64,000 bases of DNA from Nigrospora sphaerica (Eukaryota > Ascomycota > Sordariomycetes > Amphisphaeriales > Apiosporaceae): positions 7,936,001-8,000,000 of the forward strand of contig JAGVVL010000002.1 in NCBI GenBank assembly GCA_018287875.1, given 5' to 3'. The notes beneath the pieces were generated by a model, which was not told the DNA's origin, ran no database searches, and was given only the letters and a program-made list of their open reading frames with translations. How positions within the stretch are numbered: the first letter of the stretch is position 1; every line of letters starts with the position of its first letter. Below are positions 57,701 through 64,000 of this stretch, one piece after another. Made by a program: the position numbers and the translations under genes.

Positions 57701-60307
57701 CGATTTATTGCGATCAATGAGCCGCGTCATGCTGTCTTTCGGTGTAAGCCGAGGTGAGCTGATCTGTATCGCAGGATTGCTGGGTAGTGGGGTCATTCGC
57801 GGCGTCGACGGTGCCTTTTGCCCGGCCCCTACGGCATTAATGTGTTCGGCGCGTACTTCCGCGATGGCAGCTTTGGGTGCCGCAATGCCGAAGCCTTTCT
57901 GACCCAAGCTGATCTGCCGCATCAGTTTCGGCGTTTTAGCTGTTAGGTGTCTGGATGGCGCGCCACTTGCTGCCGAGTTACGACGGTTTGCGCTGCCCTC
58001 AGTCGGCGTCGATTCGCTCCGGCTAATAGTAGAGGCAAGGCTGGAAGGGAAGACGGCCGAGGGGGCCTCGCTCCTTCTATCACCTACGGACGTTCCCAGA
58101 AGGGACACATCCTCGGCCAGCTGCTTGCGTGCGGCTTCCTCGAGTTCACGAGCGGGCTTCGAAAGAGGCGGCGTACGGGAAGACGGTAGCTTCGCGCGAC
58201 TCTCATCAAATGCTTGGAGGTCTTTCCACAGTGACGGCTCCCCGTGTTTAGTCATTCGTTCGGGAACAAACTTCTGAAAGCCATACACGGGTTCAAACAA
58301 ACCATCCCAAGGCTTGCGACTGGATGCCGCGGGTCTGGGCTGCAGGGAGTTGTTCGACCTGTCCTTATGAGGGCCATATTTGGACACATTGGGGTATTTG
58401 GGATCCGTGTGGAGCGGGGGGGTTTCTATCTCGTTGGTCTCGAGTACGCTCCTCATCTGCAGGTCATACAGCCTGCATCGGATGGTGAACTCCTCCTCGT
58501 TCGAGTCCTTGTAGGTGTGCTGCGCCGCAAACAGGGTAATGCCGTGGTACGACAGAGCTTCCTCCGACTTCCCTGTCCAGTACGAGACATGAAGCCACTG
58601 GGGAAGGGCAAAGGCCCATTCGTCGGTTTGCAACCGTAGAGAAGCCAGGCGGCCCGAATCCTCTGTCAGCTTGGAGGGGGACATAGGGTCGGCCAGCGTG
58701 CTGTAACTGCCGACCAGAGGCGTCGGTTGCTTCGGGGTGCTGTCACGGCTTCGCACTGGCCTTGACTGAGCTTTCGTCCCAAGGTAGTGTGGATTGCGGT
58801 AGCGGAACAAGGGTACTGAATGGAGAGGGATCTTTGGAATGCAGATGAGGTCAATGCCAATGCCATTTCCTACGAGGGCCTCGGTGGTTCGCCGAAGGCT
58901 CTCGTAGTCGACCTCAAAAACACCCGTCCCTGGAGTGATGACTACGATGGATATACCGGTCCGCAGGAGATCCCGGTCGATATAGTCGTGGGCATACTGA
59001 GAGGCGGCCAAACTGATGGCTTCGAGGAAATTTCCGTACATGGCTAGTGACGATTCCGCCTTGATCCGACAGGAAGGGTCAGGCTTGGCCGTGTCGTCCT
59101 CGGCTACACTTGGGGCATCGTTCATCGCGTCCAGGTGGAAGAGGCTGATATCTTTGCGGAACACGTTGAATTCCCGCTTGAGCTGATGCAGGATGGTGGT
59201 CCACTCCCCGCTGGACATCTCACTCACAACGACGCGGTAGAAGTCCTTGTAGGGCCGCTTGTCGCCCGAGTTCTGGAAGCCAGTGTAGAAGTCGTTTTCA
59301 AGGGCATCGCTGGCGAGATCGGTGGTCAGACCGGTGTCGTACTCGACCCTCGCGAAGAGGACAATGCTCACGAGATGTTTTACTTGGAGCGACGCCCACT
59401 TTTTGAACAAGGCGGGCAGGAAGCCGTTGACGACCTTGTAGAAGAGGATCTCGCCAGACCCGTCCGAGTCGAAATCCCACATCTCGCGGGCCATCTGGAT
59501 GAAGAGCACATAGCGGGCGGACTCGCTGCGGAAGATGGGGCGCGTGTTGTGGCCGAAGAAGGCCGACTGGACCTTGCGGCCTTCAACAAATACGGTCGTC
59601 ACGGTGGCCTTGATTGTACCCATGAAGAAGACGACCTGCCCCTTGTAGACGGTACGGTCGGTCAAATCCGAGACGGCCAACCTCCACATGTCGGCTCGCG
59701 ACAGATACATATCCTTGAAGGACAATTCCACATGCGAGGCCTCGGTGGCGGGCGCGTGTTCATCCACGGGGGAGAGCACAACCTGGGTTCCCTTCTTGAG
59801 GCCAAAAGCTTCGCCAATGTGCTTGGCCACGAACACCTCGACGCCGGGGTGGCGAGCACGCAGATCTTTGGGCATCTCTTTCACGACGAATATGTAGCGC
59901 CTGCCGACATGGCCGTCAAGGGCCTCGCTGGCTGCGGGGTTGCGATTCAGCGAGGACGTTCTGACGGAGCCGTAGTTGGATGCCGTGTTCCGATCCTGCT
60001 CGCCTCGGGCGGGCGCAATGGACATCAGGCTGCCGGGCTTGATGTCGTTGCCCAACAGGTCCAGGTTCAGCAGCACCTCGTCCCGGCTCACGATGAGCCC
60101 CTCGTTGATGGAGACGGTGCATGTGCGCTCAGCGACGCGCTTCGGCCGGTCGCGAATGGTGGAGTCGCTGGAGATGGTGTCGGGCGACCGAGGGGAGTCG
60201 AGCGAGGCCCTGTCGAAGCTCGTCTTGCTGAACTGGCGCAGGTGCGACGCCCATTGCGAGGGCCCGCGACGCAGGGCCGAGGGCGAGGCGGTGGCATTGC
60301 GCGACAT
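54707..60307 (-). CDS. iml1: Iml1/DEPDC5 homologue, GATOR1/SEACIT subunit
   Basis: A single uninterrupted frame of 1866 residues from an ATG at 60307; the frame upstream offers only a TTG. Length and domain order match Iml1: an N-terminal region (about 55-400) with [17 protein letters not shown] and [18 protein letters not shown] segments, a vWA-like region with [13 protein letters not shown] and [20 protein letters not shown], a long Ser-rich middle, and a DEP domain near 1315-1425 ([24 protein letters not shown]...[21 protein letters not shown]). The C-terminal domain contains [22 protein letters not shown]. Iml1 with Npr2 and Npr3 is the GTPase-activating complex for the Gtr1/RagA GTPase at the vacuole, and it turns TORC1 off under amino-acid or nitrogen limitation. 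The absence of introns over 5.6 kb is notable beside its neighbours. Confidence 0.95.
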   Translation of the reverse strand: MSRNATASPSALRRGPSQWASHLRQFSKTSFDRASLDSPRSPDTISSDSTIRDRPKRVAERTCTVSINEGLIVSRDEVLLNLDLLGNDIKPGSLMSIAPARGEQDRNTASNYGSVRTSSLNRNPAASEALDGHVGRRYIFVVKEMPKDLRARHPGVEVFVAKHIGEAFGLKKGTQVVLSPVDEHAPATEASHVELSFKDMYLSRADMWRLAVSDLTDRTVYKGQVVFFMGTIKATVTTVFVEGRKVQSAFFGHNTRPIFRSESARYVLFIQMAREMWDFDSDGSGEILFYKVVNGFLPALFKKWASLQVKHLVSIVLFARVEYDTGLTTDLASDALENDFYTGFQNSGDKRPYKDFYRVVVSEMSSGEWTTILHQLKREFNVFRKDISLFHLDAMNDAPSVAEDDTAKPDPSCRIKAESSLAMYGNFLEAISLAASQYAHDYIDRDLLRTGISIVVITPGTGVFEVDYESLRRTTEALVGNGIGIDLICIPKIPLHSVPLFRYRNPHYLGTKAQSRPVRSRDSTPKQPTPLVGSYSTLADPMSPSKLTEDSGRLASLRLQTDEWAFALPQWLHVSYWTGKSEEALSYHGITLFAAQHTYKDSNEEEFTIRCRLYDLQMRSVLETNEIETPPLHTDPKYPNVSKYGPHKDRSNNSLQPRPAASSRKPWDGLFEPVYGFQKFVPERMTKHGEPSLWKDLQAFDESRAKLPSSRTPPLSKPARELEEAARKQLAEDVSLLGTSVGDRRSEAPSAVFPSSLASTISRSESTPTEGSANRRNSAASGAPSRHLTAKTPKLMRQISLGQKGFGIAAPKAAIAEVRAEHINAVGAGQKAPSTPRMTPLPSNPAIQISSPRLTPKDSMTRLIDRNKSDLSDHLQDLVQGTPSKPILIKSASSDATSQAKSGSVMEPSSVLAMASRRVVRPNDDRDVKRSNALREDDNQKVRINKLLAEALPELPSTLSPTTAMAPWLVLLNPSNPDINKVNDTILYSRWQHVFPRPSEMRVMQWKSLSQPAAVPLTTEYFPSKAQFDTEFQRQPYNIAQNVDEDMGEEATSREDFLRELISARFAHGFQVVVGPSVAKAFGQRLLKVADVFSREHIVEDGTSLFMSIGNTIHQLSCVNGTEVEVNIFVRKPTESRHPDQPYAPYKPAIRTFVEEGYESREIDILTPKPEKNWNYIDSYLAGHTDEMTENLRFWRARFVLIPMSSKPYSTSRVTNGDNDEEIRLEGIKRLALTWQKHRYLPPSEHQFQSAGARKSRDPNPLDIVYKTEDPSVVIAAELETLPLFENVEASHRKGQLVFNKERFSKSNFNISALAEAIQQPVEAGGIRMQNRRWHLRLHYNCFIGSDMTTWLMDNFEDLESREEAVELGNSLMANDDDKSKDERKDLAKDAKKDRSRGLFMHVEKRHPFRDGQYFYQITSEYAKPHPPGWLNIRKKDALMSIPSTPLSEQVPRDSPRPGINVMSRPSSIHEEASPVSGATTPTASLTGGRRPKVTLSKMMKYDVDHRKKSYRPERVNLHYDRLHNPDNCYHIRIDWMNVTAKLIEDAVKGWAATAAQHGLRLVEVPIAEGCTITDVNPFRKPAFIKLALPPPSKRPVTYYDPNSFAPQSQPGKHYYQKALLRKFDFVLDMEAASSFPSNVDVTYSWGKPDFRYTQYIHRSGLTLVEITDDGDFLLLANRLYSNRAAAFQQGPQRTEPMPNERITRLMNPSSYNGNGMESISMASPLFRPVLFASPGPGREAPVAASPRLGSMAGRPAMAPATTGDPEVLKEALEAFCSNEEGLEAFYKETLEVGAVNSTPGLGATTADPGAVADAAIPDFGLPPGVLNVRDRGDLSSSFRVGTPHLPGSLMLRRGSIQHQHTHQHH

Positions 60308-60875
60308 TGGAACGAACAATTATCCCACATCCAAACCCGAGCCGACCATTCTCGTCATGATGCGATCGCCGCGAGTTGTTGAAGAAGGTCGCACGAACAT
60401 CTAGGCACTAAGGTCGTGCCGCGTGGAGCCGAGGATGGGGATGTGCAAGTTACTAAAATCGAGTTGCATGCCCGCTGGGGGGGGGGGGGGGGGGTGGCTG
60501 CCAACCCAGGAGCTTATCGCCGCGATAAGCCGAAATGGGACCCTCAAGTGAATGCTTCCATGCCTGGTGGCCCATCTTTCTTCATATATACCTACCAGCA
60601 ATGAAGGCATCCCTCCCCATCTCATTAGTCCATTTCTCTTCATGACGTGTTCTGAATCAATCTCCACAAGATTCGGGTCCGAGGGGTGTTAGGAAATATC
60701 CCGCAAAAAGCACCGGTAGGCAAAATACGTGTGCAGCATTTCGATGTATGGATCTACGAGCCAGGCAGCAGCTTGAAGGGACGTTCAGAATCCAATGGAC
60801 TTCATGGTGGTAGAATTATGGTATCATCGCGAACTATGCTCACTCGCTAAATACAGCTGTTTTCGCTACTCTTGT
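60308..60875. other. Intergenic region with an 18-base G run
   Basis: 568 bp upstream of iml1 and downstream of the last SDR. The uninterrupted G18 tract at 60477-60494 lies about 170-190 bp before the iml1 ATG, so on the iml1 sense strand it is a C18 tract. No gene. Confidence 0.6.
60477..60494. repeat. Poly-G tract (18 G)
   Basis: Eighteen consecutive G in the iml1 promoter region. Such tracts are prone to length error in sequencing and to slippage in vivo. Confidence 0.9.
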
Positions 60876-61989
60876 CTAGTGAAGCACGAGATCGTCAGCG
60901 GGACACCCCTGCTCAGCCGCCTTCGTCTTCTCCATAATGACCTTTCTCGTCAGTTCCATCAGTTTGTCGCCGAGTTCCTCGTCTTGTGCGAGCTTGTTGC
61001 CCGGCTCGGGCACGGCAGGCGGGCAGATGTACTGGCCACCCTTGTCGGTCGCGGTTGCGGCGAACATGGCCGACACACAACCCTCGAATTGGTTCTTCTT
61101 GAAAGGCTCCATGCCAACCGACATGGCATAGCCGCCCAGGGGGTACGGCTCATGAATGTCTTCCTTGCTCATCTTAGTGGACACGAAGCCGGGGTGCACC
61201 GCATTCATCAGGACATTAGGGTGGCCGGCCTGGGTCACCTTGCGGTCGAAATAGCGGGCATAGAGGATACCGGCGAGTTTGCTTTTGCCGTACTGGCCGT
61301 TGGGGCCGGAGTCCTTGTTGATATCCTCGAGGCTGTCGAACTTGGTATCGCTGGGGGCTGACTGGTGAGCGTTGCTGGCGAGGTTGACAATGCGCACCGT
61401 GTTGCCCTTCTCGGCCGTCTCCTTCATGAGGGGAAGCAGGTGAGAGGTGAGGACCACGTGGCCCATGTGGTTGACAGCCATATGCCTGTCAACACCGTAG
61501 TCGGTAAGCTGGGCAGTCATGATGCCCCTGCCGGCATTGTTGATAAGGATATCGAGCCTGTCAGTATCCTTTTTAATCTCTTCGGCGACGTCCTTGACCC
61601 TTTTCCAGTCCGCCATGTCCAGCTGCTTCCAGACGGTTTTGTTTGCAGCCTCCTCACTGATTTCCTTGGCAATGGCGTCCTTGGCACCTTTCACGGTTTC
61701 TTCGGACATGGACAGAATGTACACCTTGGCGATGTTGTGGTTGAGGAGCGTGTGCGTGCAGCCATATCCAATGCCTTCGCTGCCGCCGGTGACGACAGCC
61801 ACCTTGCCCGTCAGGTCAGGGACTTGCTCCAACTTGAACTGATGCGTGGAGGCTTCTTGAGCTTTTCCGCCAAAGTTCTCTCCAATGGTATTCTGTTGCC
61901 GGTCAGCCCAATGTTTCGTCTTCAGTATGCTAGTCTGTGGCCAATCAAGCCTGCAGTGGTTTGTCCTTCCGTACCTTGAGGGCGTCCAT
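60876..61989 (-). CDS. Short-chain dehydrogenase/reductase (extended NAD(P)-binding, retinol-dehydrogenase-like)
   Basis: Exons (minus): 61989-61975 (only 15 nt, MDALK) and 61892-60876, with an 82-nt GTACGG...ACAG intron; 343 residues. MDALKNTIGENFGG is the usual start of this fungal SDR group, which supports the tiny first exon. Cofactor motif TGGSEGIG (40-47), NNAG (123-126), Ser178, and YGKSK with Tyr206 and Lys210 make a complete classical active site. The substrate is unknown; relatives are often annotated as retinol or WW-domain oxidoreductase-like. In frame with exon 1, a further ATG lies at 62193 and adds 68 residues with no Asp or Glu and several Arg, like a mitochondrial presequence (see findings). 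A TATAAG at 62156-62161 favours the short form. Confidence 0.9.
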
Positions 61990-62155
61990 GGCGGGCAACG
62001 ACGAGTATGGCCGGGCGCGGGGATATGATTGAGTTGGGACACGTGGAGTTTGCGATAGAAAGCGCGTTGATTGTACAGCTCCGTGAGCAGGGCAGTATCG
62101 AGAAAGGATGGTGGTGTATGAGGATGACGTGAATTTGGAAGCCGTCGTTCGCTGG

Positions 62156-62161
62156 CTTATA
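62156..62161 (-). promoter_or_regulatory. TATA box candidate of the last SDR gene
   Basis: TATAAG on the minus strand, inside a symmetric GGCTTATAAGCC, about 167 bp before the ATG at 61989. If it sets the transcript start, the upstream in-frame ATG at 62193 would not be in the main mRNA. Confidence 0.5.
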
Positions 62162-63929
62162 AGCCCCTTGTATGTGTTCTGGATAGGACTCATTGCATCA
62201 CCACGACGAAATCGGACACCAATGAGAAGACATTTCGGACCAAATTCTCCCCAAGGCGGAGTGACTGGAACTTATACTACGTACGAGGCCCTCTGTACGA
62301 GCAGTGGGATCATAGACGGATCACCACTGGCAGGCCCAGATTGCGACCTGTACAGACGTAATGAGGCTCTATGACGCCTTGACTTGGGCGGCCAAGGAGG
62401 CGGCTGCACAAATGTCTCCGCACGGTGGCTGCAATGGAGTGAGAGGGAAGGTTTTATGCAATTCATATGCGAACGAGCCTTATTGGGGACAATGCGCCCG
62501 TTGATACTTATGAGTTATGATGGTGGATGCGAGACCCAGTAGGCATTGCAACCTAGTTGTGTCAGTGGAGACGCGTTATGCTTGGGCGTTACTATTGAAT
62601 TGGATGTATCTCGGGAGTCCAGTTAGCGAATGGGCACATCGACTTGTGGCTGAAGATCCATCATCAAAGTTGGAATATACTTAAGCAAGTACCCATTCTA
62701 AGTAGGTTTTCTATTTGAGTACCTACCTTGCTCGCCTAGAACTGTTTACCTTTTGGCCTTTTGGAAACTCCCGCTTCGTTAGGGGCGGGATGGACCGTAG
62801 AAGAGGGGAACCAAAGTAAGAAGTCTATCTCGTTGGAAGACTAGGCATGGATGCTTGGGCACCCTAACCTTCAGTGCCTGACTCCATGTTGGATTCCAGC
62901 AGCAGGTAGCCAACTCCCCATCCGGCGATAGGGGATGGCCTCCCAACAAAAAGCCTCCATGCTGCCACGCGGATTCCCTTGGCCTGTGAGTACGTAGTGT
63001 TTGATCTGTCAAAAAGCAAACAAAGAACAACCTCCCCAGTGCAAGTACGTCAACATGCCACTTGCACAACGGTCCACCGCATGCGTTGCCGTGATCGGAT
63101 CCTGCGCCAACGGACACGTCCGATCCAATTGACGGGTTTGATAGGCGATGGGAGAACCTGCTCAGGGTTGACACTGCGACGCCTTGATATCGAACGAAGC
63201 AGGCAGGGGCTCATCGGGCGTCCCTCACCGGGAACAAGAACTGGCTGACGACACCATGTCGTTAGATGGTGGTCAGTGTGCATGTCTGTTTACCCTGCGT
63301 GCGCCTCTCTGTATCTCTGTGTGCCTGCCAACTCAGTCAAGCTTCTATCCCGGGCAAACAACCTTGCATCAAGCTTTTCGGTTTCTTTGTCCAGCGGTCC
63401 TTCCCCAAACAATCATCGGCTGTTGCCCCACGGATTTTCAATATTGTCCACCCTCGGGGTCACATGGCACCATAAGGAAGCAGGGGATAGCATCCAATCC
63501 CGAGACCCGTAGCCATCCGGCTGTCCTTTCGGCTGGGCAGACCGAAACAAAACTCCACCGCCATTGCTTTCTGCCGCACTCTGCGTTTGATACCCTTACG
63601 GATACTCGTCGCGCGGATTTTAGGGTTCTATATACACTGAATGCCGGCCGGCAGTCCCCCCCCCCCCTCCCCTGTCAGTTGTTCCTGTTTTGGTAGGAGG
63701 CCATTCACAACCCTCCCCCGGTTGAACCCAATTGCTTCACAAGGCGCCACTTCGTTTCCGACTGCCTATGCCCGGTTTCTCCCTCTTCCGCTCGTTCTGA
63801 CTACTTTGGATTTGGAAGGGTAGCTTCTGCCAGCACCCACCTGGCCCTCGCAGACTCGAGATTGGTTATCTTTACACGGACCACGGGCCAAGCTCTGCCG
63901 TATCTTGTCCTCCATTCGCCCATTCTTTC

Positions 63930-63957
63930 ATCCCGTCTCCTCCATCCCGTCTCCTCC
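63930..63957. repeat. Two tandem 14-bp pyrimidine-rich units
   Basis: ATCCCGTCTCCTCC occurs twice in direct contact, followed by a partial third copy, within CT-rich leader-like DNA. Confidence 0.85.
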
Positions 63958-64000
63958 ATCCCATCTTCGCCCACACACCGTCACGCACAACGGCTCCCGT

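Larger units (their letters stand above)
61990..64000. other. Intergenic region to the right edge
   Basis: About 2 kb. It holds the promoter of the last SDR (with an in-frame alternative start at 62193), TACCTA/TAAGTAGG motifs (62684-62735), and from about 63650 a C/T-rich tract with two tandem 14-bp units (63930-63957). The end looks like a promoter or leader for a plus-strand gene beyond the window. No supported gene within it. Confidence 0.55.

Noticed and set aside
59135..60382. 415-codon plus-strand frame opposite the 5' part of iml1
   Set aside because: Antisense shadow; composition is Gly/Ala/His-rich and no family features are seen.

Overview
The window is nuclear DNA of a filamentous ascomycete (Pezizomycotina, most likely a Sordariomycete). 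The signs are GC-rich DNA, genes with few short GT-AG introns (about 50-150 nt), CT-rich leaders, wide intergenic spaces, an intron-containing nuclear tRNA-Arg and typical fungal families (Git3-type GPCR, Iml1, LITAF zinc ribbon, Yke4-type ZIP, small secreted proteins). I cannot fix the genus. I see no rRNA, CRISPR array, bacterial operon or intact transposon.

Layout. 1-888: 3' part of a cyclin gene (Ctk2-like), plus strand. 0.9-7.5 kb: long gene-free GC-rich stretch. 7.6-9.6 kb: Git3/Gpr1-type receptor, plus strand, three exons. 10.2-27.6 kb, all minus strand: class-I glutamine amidotransferase-like protein, DHA1-type MFS transporter, F-box protein with a C-terminal membrane segment, epoxide hydrolase, mitochondrial-type SDR, IBR-type zinc-finger protein, LITAF-domain protein. 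31.2-33.8 kb: two convergent small secreted protein genes. 33.8-40 kb: gene-poor, with one tRNA-Arg(ACG) and a probable decayed retroelement. 40.1-62 kb, all minus strand: arrestin-like protein, ZIP zinc transporter, Ca2+/H+ antiporter, Iml1 (TORC1 regulator), and a second SDR. 62-64 kb: gene-free, ending in CT-rich DNA that looks like the promoter of a gene beyond the edge.

The genes are mostly housekeeping or sensing genes and do not form an obvious pathway or biosynthetic cluster. Nutrient signalling (glucose-type GPCR, Iml1), ion homeostasis (ZIP, CAX) and ubiquitin/trafficking adaptors (F-box, IBR, arrestin) recur. Exon structures were rebuilt by hand from splice sites and reading-frame phase, and eleven multi-exon models close without a frame break. 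The one doubtful junction is inside the F-box gene. No clearly new system was found. The best leads are an alternative presequence-like N-terminus on the last SDR, a tail-anchor-like F-box protein, a frame-preserving intron placed exactly at the epoxide hydrolase nucleophile, and the secreted-protein pair.
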